A DNA stretch of 64,000 nucleotides from Lithobates sylvaticus (taxonomy: Eukaryota; Chordata; Amphibia; Anura; Ranidae), in the NCBI GenBank assembly GCA_028564925.1, contig CM053030.1, forward strand, positions 409,267,738-409,331,737, written 5' to 3'. The translations under genes were made by a program, and so were the position numbers. Under the pieces are notes generated by a model. It saw only the letters and a program-made list of their open reading frames with translations, was not told the DNA's origin and made no database searches. Shown here piece after piece: positions 23,160-34,149 of this stretch (the first letter of the stretch is position 1; every line of letters begins with the position of its first letter).

Positions 23160-24317
23160 AGCCTTCCAGATTTCACAACAAGCAGATGCAAACAGCAGTC
23201 TATTCAGTGGTGGAGAGCCTCAATCAGCTCCTTTCAAAGCACAGATGCAATCGTTTTCCAAGTAATTAGTCACATGCACCATGCAAGCAGTGAAAGAAAA
23301 CAAGAATCACATAAACAGCTGTAGAAAAAACAGTCTGTATTCTGCCGACTGTGTACCTCACTAGCCTTGTATTGTAGATGCACTGCATGCATCTTCCGGT
23401 ATAATGACAGAAAATAATGGTGAGGCTGTGCCTCTGCATTATGTAACATTCTGAAAGCAGGAATATCACCACCATAATTAAAGGACCATTAAATAAACAT
23501 TACCATTTGATTTGTATGAAATAGTAGAGGAGTGTATATATAGGGTACAAAATGAATATTTTATGTATTGATATAATCATGGATAGATGTAACCATTAAA
23601 TTGTTTGATTCATAGAACCAAACTAAAGTGTTATGATTCTAACAGGTTTAAAACTCTAGGATAAGCAATAGTGTCTAAATACACTAGCCATGTGTATTAC
23701 TATTACTAGAATCTTGGTGTACTTTGCATATTTCTTCCATATCTGTGCAGTAATACAGTTTAAAACTTTGCCTATGTGCGGGAACATGTAAAAAGACCCT
23801 CCCCCAGCTCTGCTTGCAGCACAAACTATGTAAAGCACAGTGATGTCACTGCTATTTTTACAAGTTAATATAGAGGTTTCCAAAGGTATTTGGTGCACAC
23901 AGCGTTGCTTTATATAATTTGTGGTGAATGAGTGCCTCTCGGCACCAAGGAAGGTAGAGAGAGCACCTCTGTCTGGATATTCACCTGCCAGCTGGAGACC
24001 ATACCAGCGGAAATCTACTTGAGACTGGGAGTGAGGACACCCAGGAGAAGCACAGCACAACCAACATCGCAGCACCTCTGCCGTGGCCGCAGGGAGACTG
24101 GACTGTCCACTCACCCTCTGCTTCCCACCACTGATCACTGGAGGCTTTCAGCGAGAGACTGAGGAGGCCCCCCTTCTACAGTGAGAGGTCATGGCAGCAT
24201 CCCAAGGACTGGTGAGAGAGTTATTCGCCCATTATTGATACTGCTAACAGAGAATGAGTCACTGATTGCAGGACACCAAGTGTACCCAATCCATACCGCA
24301 CCCATACTTCACTCTAT
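23157..24317. other. No gene or element recognised
   Basis: Nothing assignable. The block 23920-24230 is GC-richer and looks like the leader of some unidentified element, but no partner copy occurs in this window. Confidence 0.35.
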
Positions 24318-25125
24318 ACCCACTTCAGCCCCGGAAGGATTTGCCCCCTTCCTGACCAGGCCATTTTTTTGCTATACAGCACTACGTCGCTTTAACTAAC
24401 AATTGCGTGGTCGTGCAACGTTGTACCCAAACAAATTTATGTCCTTTTTTTTTGCCCACAAATAGAGCTTTCTTTTGGTGGTATTTGATCACCTTTGCGT
24501 TTTCTATTTTTTGCGCTATTAACAAAAAAAGGAGCGACAATTTTGAAAAAAACACAATATTTTGTACTTTTTGCTATAAGCGTATATTGATTGATTTACG
24601 CAAAAGTTATAGCATCTACAATATAGTTGATAGATTAATGTAATTTTTATTATTATTATTTTACTAGTAATGGCGGCAATCTATTTTTATTGGGACTGTG
24701 ACATTGCGGCGGACAGATTGGACACCTTTGATACTTTTTTGGGCCCATTGACATTTATACAGCGATCAGAGCTAAAAATAGCCAATGATTACTGTATAAA
24801 TGTGTATAAAGGGGTTAACACTAGGGGGTGATCAAGGGGTTAAATGTGTTCCTTCACTGTGTGTTCTAACTGTGGGGGGATGGGAGTGACTAGAGGAAGA
24901 GACAGATCATGTGTTCATACTTAGTAGGAACACACAATCTGTCTCTTCTCCCCTGCGAGAATCGCGATTTGTGTGTTTACACACACATATCCCCGTTCTC
25001 ATTCTGTTATGAGCGATCGCTGGTGCCCCGCCGGGCAATAGCGTTTTTTAAAGAGCCGACATATACTTACAGCGATTTGCACAGCTGTGCCAACCTGCCG
25101 CAGTGAGGCGCCTGGTCGGCTAGCA
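24318..25125 (+). mobile_element. TTAA family, copy with decayed ends
   Basis: Starts CCACTTCAGCCCCGGAAGG and carries the family landmarks through AAGGGGTTAA. The TTAA flanks are not preserved and the central GGCCGATACGTATTC block is deleted. The right boundary is approximate. Confidence 0.8.
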
Positions 25126-25254
25126 TATACTCTTTATATTCTAAACCTAGACTGCACCTATACCAACCCTATACCACATTATACCAAACCTTTACCACCT
25201 CTTAACCACATCTACTTTGCACCTGTACCAAGACTATATTGTACCTACACTGTA

Positions 25255-25668
25255 CCTATACTGCATACAGGTTAACTGGGACTGTCGTTAAATGCAAAGA
25301 TGCTCTGAAAGGGCCCCAACAGTAGCCAGCTGAAGAGCATCTTAAAGGACTGCGCCTCATAATGATTATTCTGCAATTTCTCTGCCCTCTGCTACCACCC
25401 CCTTTTCTTTCAGACAGTGCATAGACAGTCAGTCTAGGTCTAGCACCATAAATTTACTACTGCTCACTTGAGGTGGCCTTGCTACTGTTTATGCTGATCT
25501 AGATGCCAAATGTCATCTTTTGCCTAGTCCTTACTGTTCTTAATGCGCTAAATTGTGTTATTACCATTGATAATGGTGCTAAGTTACCAACCATATTGGG
25601 TGACAATATATTAATATTTGCAATTACTACTTGGTTTGGTGCTTGTTTTCTTTGATATAGCACAATTA
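25255..25668 (-). repeat. Unclassified interspersed repeat, copy 2
   Basis: Reverse complement of 11566-12011: landmarks CAGGTTAACTGGGACT, ACTACTGCTCACTTGAGGTG and CCAACCATATTGGGTGACA. It lacks the doubled CGTTGGGGCCCAACG unit of copy 1. Immediately upstream (25140-25262) lies a run of degenerate CTATACC/CTGTACC repeats. Confidence 0.7.
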
Positions 25669-25734
25669 TTGGGTACTAGGCATTACATTCTGTAAGGAAA
25701 GCTCTGCTGGGCCTAGTAGTTCCTCGTTGGTGCG

Positions 25735-25852
25735 ATCGGGTGCGCGGGCTCGAGCAGGTGCGCAAACCACTGCGCATGCGCGGGAGCGAGCGGGTGCGCG
25801 GGCACGGACGGGCGCGCGCACGGTCACTGGCGCCGAGCGGGCTATTTAAACT
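25735..25852 (+). promoter_or_regulatory. CpG-rich block ending in a TATA-like box
   Basis: A block of GTGCGCGGGC / GAGCGGGTGCG words with many CpGs is followed by CTATTTAAAC at 25842-25851. This arrangement looks like a promoter, perhaps of an unidentified repeat whose body includes the minisatellite downstream. No start site or product can be shown. Confidence 0.35.
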
Positions 25853-26097
25853 GGTCATCTCCACACAGTTCTTGCTGCCTGATCTACAACGTTCCGCTTG
25901 TCATTTCCTGAAACTTCTCTGCCTCTGTGTTTGTGACCCGGCTTGCCCCTCTACCTGTCTGCTGTCTGCCTGCCTCGATCCCGGCTTGTCTACGACCATC
26001 CACCTGCTCATCCCTCTGGCTTATCCGCATTTTGCTCCACAGTTACCAAACCCGGCTTGTCTGACCATTCTGTGCACCTGTCCCCAAGTGACCTGCT

Positions 26098-26346
26098 GCC
26101 TGCTGGTTCCTGTTGTCCGCTGCAAGCCAGTTCCTGTAACCTGTCTGCTGGTTCCTGTTGTCCGCTGCAAGCCAGTTCCTGTAACCTGTCTGCTGGTTCC
26201 TGTTGTCCGCTGCAAGCCAGTTCCTGTAACCTGTCTGCTGGTTCCTGTTGTCCGCTGCAAGCCAGTTCCTGTAACCTGTCTGCTGGTTCCTGTTGTCCGC
26301 TGCAAGCCAGTTCCTGTAACCTGTCTGCTGGTTCCTGTTGTCCGCT
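26098..26346 (+). repeat. 45-bp minisatellite, about five and a half copies
   Basis: The unit GCTGGTTCCTGTTGTCCGCT...AACCTGTCT repeats with period 45 and almost no divergence; degenerate copies continue to about 26440. Since 45 is a multiple of three and the unit lacks stops in several frames, long frames appear on both strands (up to 320 codons on plus). They show no protein character, so I call none of them genes. Confidence 0.95.
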
Positions 26347-27231
26347 GCATGCTGGTTCCTGTGGCCACTCTCCTGCCAGTTCCTGTGACCGGTTGTCTGC
26401 TGGTTCCCGTTGTCTGCTGTCTGCTGGGTCCTGTCATCACCCTGTCCAGGGTTACTGATCTGCACACGGCCTTCTCTGCAACACCTGCCCTGCCTACAGC
26501 TGTTGATCCTGCCAGACACTCGTGCTCCCTTCGACTCCTGCACCCCCTGTCTCCATTATCAGGGGCTGCAAGTCTGGGTAGTAAGAGAGGTCTCCTACTG
26601 CAATCTGGGCTCGCCACCAGGTACGTGATACATTCATTTAATTTCTGTGAAATTGCATGTTTCTACACTCAACCTGGTGTGTCAGAGGGGCTGAGGCTCT
26701 GAAGAAGGTTAAGACAAAGAACAGAGGACCCTTCCTATCCTGCGGCTCCTACGGGGGGAGTGCTAAAAGATGAATATATTTACCTGAACATTTTCGGGCC
26801 TGGAGTTCAGCTTTATGAATCTGTAGAGGGAATGTCAAAGTTCATAACGTTGGACTTTGAACGTTGATATCATTTTAGAAGTTTTACTGTTGGTATATAA
26901 TATCATTTTTAGCTTCTTATGTTAAAATTATATTTTGAACTAATACATGTTAGGATCCTATTGGCTTCACAATTTGAAATAGGCCTTCTTAAAAAAAAGA
27001 GTTCATATCATCTCAGACTATTCCTAATCCAACTAACATTGCCTGCTTTGTTAATCACCACCCTGTGCTTGAAAGCTTGCTGGCAATTCAGGAAGAGTGT
27101 TTTTTTTTTTTAATTCAGGAGTTTAAGGATGTCTTTTTCATGTCTCTGAAAGCCATCTATGCATTCAGCTTAGTAGGTACTGCAAACTTTGATATTGTTA
27201 AAGGATAAGTTCGCCTTTGGGAACAAGTTTA

Positions 27232-27555
27232 AGGGCTCTTTCACACGGTCGTGTCCGTGTACGGAGCCCGCTCTGCACAGCGGGGGATCGCTCCGTCGAT
27301 CCCCCGCTGAGCAGGCAGATGACATGTCTGTCTCTGCACTCTGTAGAGTCCGTCGTAACTCGATCCGATCCGCAGAAGGAAGGAAAAATAGGGTTTTCCT
27401 CCGTCACACTTTTTCGGATCGGAGCGGGTCGGATGTCAGCGGACATGTCACCGCTGACATCCGACTCTCCATAGAGGTCTATGGAGTGTCTATTCAGGTC
27501 CGCCTAAAAAAAACTGAAAGGCAGACCTGAACGGACCATCCATGTGAAAGGGGCC
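27232..27555. mobile_element. Harbinger-like MITE, CTTTCACACGG family (324 bp)
   Basis: Left end AGGGCTCTTTCACACGG pairs with CCATGTGAAAGGGGCC. TTA at 27229-27231 and 27556-27558. Inside, GCGGGGGATCGCTCCGTCGA and CGATCCCCCGC form a strong hairpin near 27280-27310, and a second one (GTCAGCGGACATGTCACCGCTGAC) lies near 27440. Non-coding. Confidence 0.85.
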
Positions 27556-27703
27556 TTACCCATTTTTAGGGAGGACTACGTAAGATGTTCCCACTGCTGC
27601 AGCCACTCCCCGACCCATTGCCTCTAGTGCAAGCAAGCCGGGGATCTTCTTCCCAATTGCTCACGATCACAATTGTTAAATAAAAAAAAAAAATTTCTGT
27701 TCT

Positions 27704-27718
27704 GATAATGTATAAACG
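27704..27718 (+). repeat. Target site duplication of the LINE, left copy
   Basis: GATAATGTATAAACG, identical to 34104-34118. A perfect 15-bp duplication is the signature of target-primed reverse transcription. Confidence 0.95.
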
Positions 27719-27871
27719 GGGGCGCATGCGCGGATGCCTGAGCGGGCGGATGTCTTAGCTTAGAGCTCCGCTCCGTGGGAGGACAGAACCGGAGGACTAC
27801 GGGTCCCAGCGGCTCCGCTAACGGCACAAAACATTTCCACAAGCTCCACCTAGACCACAGGTGAATAAACA

Positions 27872-28939
27872 ATGGTTCTGAGGGGCACTAAACCAAAAAG
27901 TAAAGCGTCCCTTACTAAAACAGCGCCAGCCAGGCAGGTGCTGAAGATGGCGGCGGCAGTCTCCTCACAGGCTACAGCACAGAGATGTAAAACAGCTCCC
28001 TCACAGGCTACAGAAGAAACGGCAGGCTCAGGCTCAGACTCAGATGCTGAGGTAATTCAGCTAGAAACGAATGCAGATATGTTTAAAAAATTTGAAACCA
28101 TGTTACACAAAGCCTTAAAGAAAACTTCTGACAGAATTACTGACAAACTGACTAAAGAGATTAGGGAGCTGGGCCAAAGAACTGCTGAGTTAGAAATCAG
28201 AGTGGATGACCTGGATAGCCTTACATCACAAAATACCTCAGAGCTTGAAAATTTAAAGGAGGAGAATCTTTTTTTACAGTCACGTTTAGAAGAGCAGGAA
28301 AATAGGGACAGACGGTCGAACCTGAGAATTAGAGGAATTCCTGAGACAGTCCTTGATCTACCAGCCACCATAACAGCCCTATTTCAAGAATTACAGCCAG
28401 GCATACCCTTGGAAAGACTAGAACTTGATAGAGTTCACAGAGCTTTAGCCCCTCGCAAAGCAAATGGCCCACCCAGAGACATTATTGCTAAATTTCACTA
28501 TTACAGAACCAAAGAGCAATTATTGGCGACTGCTAGGGACAAAGTCTCCCTGCAATTCCAGGGTCATTCATACCAGCTTTTTGCCGATATATCTCCTCTT
28601 ACAGTCGCTAAACGGCGTGCACTGAAGCCCCAGTTACAAATCCTACAACAGCATCAAATTGCATACCAATGGGGATTTCCTTTTTCCCTAAGATTTGCAT
28701 TTCTGGAAACCAAATACACCTGTAGATCTCCTGAAGATTTGCAATCTGCCTTGGTCAAAATGGGCATCGCTGACAAATCCACTCTAAATATTCATCCCCA
28801 TAGACGTTCGGCCTCAAAATCACCTCAGCAAAAAGACACGACAACCTCTGCAGGAGCCTCTTCCTCTTCTCGACACCACTTAAACAAGAGAGGACGTTTT
28901 GAAAATCAAACCCCCTCTAATGAGGACTCTATGGACTGA
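27872..28939 (+). CDS. LINE ORF1 protein (L1 ORF1p-like, 355 aa), intact
   Basis: RNA-binding chaperone that coats the LINE transcript. The N-terminal 60 residues are basic and Ala/Ser/Thr-rich. About residues 65-155 form a coiled coil (ETMLHKALKKTSDRITDKLT ... LKEENLFLQSRLEEQENRDR), which would trimerise as in other L1 ORF1 proteins. Then comes the RRM-like block with the family signature RRSNLRIRGIPE (about residues 147-160) and DRVHRAL, and a C-terminal domain with AKFHYYRTKEQLL and the LQFQGHSYQLFADISPLTVA segment. A basic Ser-rich tail ends EDSMD. The ATG at 27872 lies about 150 bases inside the element. No stop or frameshift. It is a transposon gene, not a host gene. Confidence 0.93.
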   Translation: MVLRGTKPKSKASLTKTAPARQVLKMAAAVSSQATAQRCKTAPSQATEETAGSGSDSDAEVIQLETNADMFKKFETMLHKALKKTSDRITDKLTKEIRELGQRTAELEIRVDDLDSLTSQNTSELENLKEENLFLQSRLEEQENRDRRSNLRIRGIPETVLDLPATITALFQELQPGIPLERLELDRVHRALAPRKANGPPRDIIAKFHYYRTKEQLLATARDKVSLQFQGHSYQLFADISPLTVAKRRALKPQLQILQQHQIAYQWGFPFSLRFAFLETKYTCRSPEDLQSALVKMGIADKSTLNIHPHRRSASKSPQQKDTTTSAGASSSSRHHLNKRGRFENQTPSNEDSMD

Positions 28940-29658
28940 TGTACTAATTTAATCCGTCCTGCTTCTACTTGCCCCCAGCTTTAATTGCTGGTTGAGAAGT
29001 TAAAAATCTCTAATATCTACACGAAACTTTCTAACTTTCATACGGAAATTTTTTGCCAAAACTTGACCTTTCTTTCTACAAACTTTTTTTTTCTCTCAAA
29101 ATTCTTTTTCAAATGTATTTACTAAGTCCTTGCGTATCAGTAGCAACTCAAGGCTTTTTTTTTTTTTTTTTTTTTTTAATCCCAATTCTCTTATTTCACT
29201 TATATTAGTAATTATACTAATACAACAAAGAACCGCTTCTATGTATTATTATTATTTTTTCTCTTATTTTTTATCTAGGTCCTTCAACAAAGCGGACTTT
29301 CGGTTAATATATATTTTCTTTATATAATCCCGTGGTCCTTCGGTGATGCTCCTCCCTCAGGAACTTCTTGCTGCCCCCTGTAACATCCTCAGACACCCGC
29401 TAGGATTATGCGGGTCTCTGACGATGGTTCTGGAACCTCACGGAGCATACATAATATGCACCGTAGACGTTCCTACACCCTAAGTTGTTATCTTTACTTA
29501 TCATTAATGTGCTATTATAATAGGGTTGATCGATTTTGCTCTTCTTATTTTACTCTCTTCCTTCCTGCACCCTTTACTTCTCTCTCTCCCCAGGTGATGA
29601 TCTCGTACTTGGAAGTAAGTTATATCTTTATCTATATAGTATCTAATACTGCACAGAC
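28940..29658 (+). other. LINE inter-ORF spacer
   Basis: 719 bases between ORF1 and ORF2, unusually long for L1, T-rich, with a run of about 20 T near 29155. Short frames here are not supported. Confidence 0.7.
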
Positions 29659-32600
29659 ATGGTCCCTGTAAATGTTTTGTCTTTAAATGTACAAGGGTTT
29701 AATATCCCCCACAAACGTTCAAAAGCTATGCGCACTTTTCATGCAAAAAAAGCACATATTATATGTTTGCAGGAAACTCATTTTATAGAAAAGGCTCATC
29801 CGAAATTTCTATCTTCTAATTATCCGCAGTATTATGTTTCCTCAGCTTCTGTTAAACAAAGGGGTACCCTTATAGGTTTTCACCGTAGCACCCCATTTAC
29901 TCTAGTGTCGCAACTGAATGATCCAGAAGGTAGATACATTTTGGTTACTGGTTATCTTGCTGACGCCCCCATTACAGTTGTCTCCTACTATGCCCCTAAC
30001 AAGCGACCATTAGCTTTTATGTCTCACCTTTTTCAAACTATTGATACCCATAAATTTGGCACATTAGTCATTTGTGGAGACTCCAATGCTACCGTATTCC
30101 CCTTCCTAGACAAATCCCCAATTACACCTAATACGAATTCTGCCAAGATGACCCTACAACCCCTGCTTTCAACACACAAATTAGTAGACACATGGAGAGA
30201 ACTAAATCCTACCAATAGGCGCTATACACATTACTCGTACCCACACAAATCTTTCTCTCGCATTGATCATATCTTTGTTCCATCTAGTATTTTACCAGAA
30301 ATACTCTCATCCAAAATCGTCCCATTACCATGGTCTGATCATTGTGCTGTTTTTACCACCCTTGCCTCAACTATACCCAGATCCCATGATACCAATTGGA
30401 ATATTAACGATACCTTGCTAACCCATCCATCTCACAAACAGTCAATAGAGCAAATGTTATCTGATTACATCTCCTCTAATGATACAGACGATGTTTCTTC
30501 CTTAACGTTGTGGGAAGCACACAAAACTGTGATTCGAGGAAACTTGATTCGTCTATCATCCTCACTCAAAAGGGAACGCAAACTTATGTTTGCAAAACTG
30601 GAAACTGCCCTCAACACATGCCACTCAACCTTCCAAACTTCACCGACTACTGCCAATCACACGAAACTTGAGAAAGCACGCCTTGACCTTGACCTTTTTT
30701 TAACTGACTCCGCAGACAAACTAATGCGTAAACGCCAACATATCCAATATCTCAAAGCCAACAAGCCCGACACTCCTATGGCCCGCTGCTTGAAAACGAT
30801 ACAAAAAGTACAATCCTCCTTTAGGCTTAAGACTTCAAGAGACTGATACACTAGTAACCCGGTTAAAATTCTGGAAGTATTTCACTCTAAATTAACTAAA
30901 ATATACTCTTCTAACCAAGAGTTTGATACTTCGAAAGCCGATAGCATGTTCTCTACTATAGACCTTCCTACCCTAGATCAACTACAACACGATAACCTTG
31001 AACGACCTATAACTACCTCCGAAGTCCTACATGCAATAAAACACTTGAAACTTAATAAAAGACCAGGCCCAGACGGATTTTCAGCTTTATATTATAAGCA
31101 GTTTTCACATTTATTAGCACCTATTTTGACCAGAGCCTTCAATTCCTTACTTGAAAACCAATCTTTCCGTACAGAAACACTTACTTCTATTATAGTGATG
31201 ATTCCCAAGCCACACTCAGACACTACTTCCTGGACAAATTATCGTCCTATATCTTTACTCAACCTTGACATAAAAATACTGGCTAAAATATTAGCCACCC
31301 GTCTCAACAATGTCATTGGTCAATTAATACACCGCGATCAAACCGGCTTTATGCCAAAAAGACAGGCAGGTGACAACATCAGACGTGCTCAACTGCTCAT
31401 AAACGCAGCTAAATCTAGACGCATTCCTTCATGCCTAGTATCTCTTGATATTAGGAAAGCGTTTGATTCTGTCACCTGGCCTTATATGCAGTATACACTA
31501 CAGAAATGGGGATTTGGGAATCATTTCTTACAATGGATCTCCTCGTTATATAATAGCCCAAAAGCATACATTAAATATGCTGGCTATAAATCCGCTATGT
31601 TGAACATCTGTAGAGGTACGAGACAGGGATGTCCCTTATCTCCCTTACTTTTCGCTCTCCTCATCGAACCATTAGCACAAATAATTAGGACAAATATAAA
31701 TATCAAGGGTATTGAATTAGGTGGTTATCAACATAAAATATGTCTCTTTGGGATAAGAATATGAGAATATCGTCAGCAATCACTTATATCTGCCCCAAAT
31801 TTATTGAACATACTAGATAAATTCGCTGCGGTCTCTGGACTTAAAGTTAACCCCACCAAATCGAATGTGCTTAATATCTCTCTAGAACAAGCTGAGCTCC
31901 TGCATCTCCAATCTACTTTACCGTTTCACTGGGTATCTAATCAATTACCCTACCTAGGAGTTCAACTCACAAATTCACTCAAAGAACTATTCAGAGTTAA
32001 CTATCTCCCATTATTAAAACAGGTTACTAACTATATGAAACTATGGTCTTCTCTCCCCTTGTCTTGGTTGGGTAGGATTAATGCAATAAAAATGTAAATT
32101 TTACCAAAAATTTCTTTATTTATTTAGGGTTTTACCTATCCCAATACCAGCCTATTTCTTTAGAATACTACAACGTAGGGTCTTGGCCTTTATCTGGGGT
32201 AAAACCAAACCACGGATTCCATTAACCACATTATATTTTAGAAAATTGAAGGGAGGGCTAGGCTTACCAAACTTTGCTTCCTATTATTCTGCTGCACAAC
32301 TCTCAATTCTTACGAAATACCACTCTGTAGAAGAATCACCCCTTTGGATGTTAATTGAGTCTGTAGAATGCGATCCTATTTCTATTGCTAATCTCTTATG
32401 GATTCATCCCAAAGATAGGACACATATTGCTAACCCCATCACGAAACACTCCTTATCTATATGGGATAAATTTGGTAAACCTTCCAACCTCCAATCCCCA
32501 CATAATCCTCTTCTCTCTTTCCTCGGGAACCCAGCCTTCTATCCAGCTTGGCGTTATCCGAAATCATTCTCTGTTTGGTCCACCTTAAAATTATCACGAT

Positions 32601-33451
32601 TATACCAGTTATGTAATAACTCCAACATTCTGGAATTCCCAATATTATGTGACACGTACGGACTCCCAAGATCTGAAACCTTTAGATACTTGCAAGTTAA
32701 AAATTTCTACACCCCGCTTCTAAATTCTGGTACACCACTTAATCAAATGTCTCCATTTGAGCGTATATGCAAAAGCGACCCACATGTTAGAGGTGTTATT
32801 TCATTAATATATCAACAGCTTACTACTCTTCCCAAAGATATATTACCCTCTTATGCAGAGAAATGGGCATTAGATATGAACCGGGTTTTTGACATTAATG
32901 ACTGGTCTTATGTATGGAATGCAACTAAAAGCTCTTCCCCGAATTGTTATGCTCTTGAAACTAACTTTAAAGTCTTAGCAAGATGGTACCTAGTACCTGC
33001 TAGAATTGCCAAGTTTTCCCCGACATATCCTATTAATTGTTTCAGAGGTTGCACTTCCCAAGGTACCCATTTCCATATTTGGTGGCAATGCCCGGTGGTT
33101 CAAGAATTCTGGTCAAATATTTTCGCTATGGCTTCCAAAGCTCTAGAACGCTCTATACCTCCGGATCCAGCCATGGCTCTGCTGAACCTGAAACCCTCTT
33201 CACTGACTCATCCTCAGTTTAAGCTATTTCTTCAGCTCAGCACAGCGGCCAAACAAACCATAGCTAAAGCATGGAAATCCAATACCCTTATAGTAGCGGA
33301 AGCTAAGCACAGAATGAATAGAGCTTTGACCTACGCTAAAATGTCGGCCATAGAAGATAATAATATTGATAAATTTAAACAGATTTGGCAACCATGGGTA
33401 AAACATTATCTGCCCCCTGATTTCGACCAGTCACTACTGTTACCTCAATAG
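29659..33451 (+). pseudogene. LINE ORF2 (endonuclease and reverse transcriptase), inactivated
   Basis: About 1260 codons. An APE-type endonuclease fills the first 235 residues: LNVQGFN, CLQETHF, SYYAPNKRP, GDSNA, RIDHIFVPS and WSDHCAV carry the expected metal and DNA residues. The reverse transcriptase follows (RPGPDGFSALYYK, MIPKPHSD, YRPISLLNLDIKILAKILA, DQTGFMPKRQ, SLDIRKAFDSV, GTRQGCPLSPLLFAL). The C-terminus has the Cys-Cys-His-Cys knuckle CFRGCTSQGTHFHIWWQC near 33040. Defects: TGA at 30843-30845, a microinversion at 31750-31777 over the FADD catalytic box that also brings a TGA, TAA at 32095-32097, and one extra T near 32112 that shifts the rest to the next frame. Endonuclease and C-terminal parts are otherwise open. 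Confidence 0.95.
31750..31777 (+). other. 28-bp microinversion over the reverse-transcriptase active site
   Basis: After ...KICLF (ends 31749) the expected FADD residues are absent, but the reverse complement of 31750-31777 begins GCTGACGATATTCTC, which reads Ala-Asp-Asp-Ile-Leu. Read in that orientation the segment joins in frame on both sides: CLF-ADDILIFLS and then SLISAPNLLNILDKF from 31778 on. Breakpoints are uncertain by 2 bp because TT on the left and AA on the right are complementary, so the true length is 28, 30 or 32. Confidence 0.9.
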
Positions 33452-34103
33452 AACTTTGGTTTTCTTTTAGCAAATATCTTTCATTATCCTATTTTGCAGT
33501 GTAATCATCACCTGGAGAGACTCTTTCCTTCCTTTCCTTCTTTCTCTCTTCAATCTCTTATTTTTTCATTATTATTGTTTCTATATCACATTTTTTATAA
33601 TTATAACCAGCATGTTAAGTCGAACAGATAGTTTATTCTGTAGCCTCAGAACACTGAAGTTATCAGGGTATGATCTTATTTCCATACATTTGTTCTGTAG
33701 TGAAGATAAGTAATACCTATATACTCTCGTTTCTATGGTATACCTGTTCTTTTTTTTTACTTCAAATTGCCCCCGCTTTGCCACAGCATGAACCCATATG
33801 GGGTGGTAAAGCGGTCTGGAGGCATGTCTATAATGTCTCTGGATATGATTCGAGGTTACTTGCTATAACCACATAACATTACCTTTTAGGCGTTTTTTTT
33901 TTTTTTTCATCAGTGTTCGACTTATGTACGTTTTATATATACTGTAATATGAACTAAACCCATGCTGACATTTCAGCTTATTCCTTTTCAAGATACAACA
34001 TGTATGCAAGTGAATATATGTGATATATACTGTTTTTATTTTTCTTGTATGTTCTTTATGGTTTCTGTTTTTTTTGTTTGTTTAAAAATAAAAATCTTTG
34101 AAC

Positions 34104-34118
34104 GATAATGTATAAACG
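34104..34118 (+). repeat. Target site duplication of the LINE, right copy
   Basis: GATAATGTATAAACG, identical to 27704-27718. Confidence 0.95.
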
Positions 34119-34149
34119 ACAAGTACCGACACTCTTTGCGGCTGTTATC

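Larger units (their letters stand above)
27719..34103 (+). mobile_element. Full-length L1/Tx1-type LINE (6385 bp)
   Basis: Bounded by the perfect 15-bp duplication. Parts: a short GC-rich 5' leader with GCGCATGCGCGG (27719-27871), ORF1 (27872-28939), a long 719-bp spacer with T-runs, ORF2 (29659-33451), and a 3' region ending in AAAAATAAAAATCTTTGAAC rather than a pure poly-A tract. ORF1 is intact and the duplication unblemished, so the insertion is fairly young, yet ORF2 has several lesions including an inverted catalytic box. A separate L1 relic lies at 54600-55090 on the other strand. Confidence 0.95.

Noticed and set aside
23656-24138. 160-codon minus-strand frame
   Set aside because: No recognisable domain, no splice or promoter context, and it spans unlike composition blocks.
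25740-26702. 320-codon open frame on the plus strand
   Set aside because: It rests on a 45-bp tandem repeat lacking stops; equally long frames run on the other strand, and the peptide is a simple repeat with no known fold.
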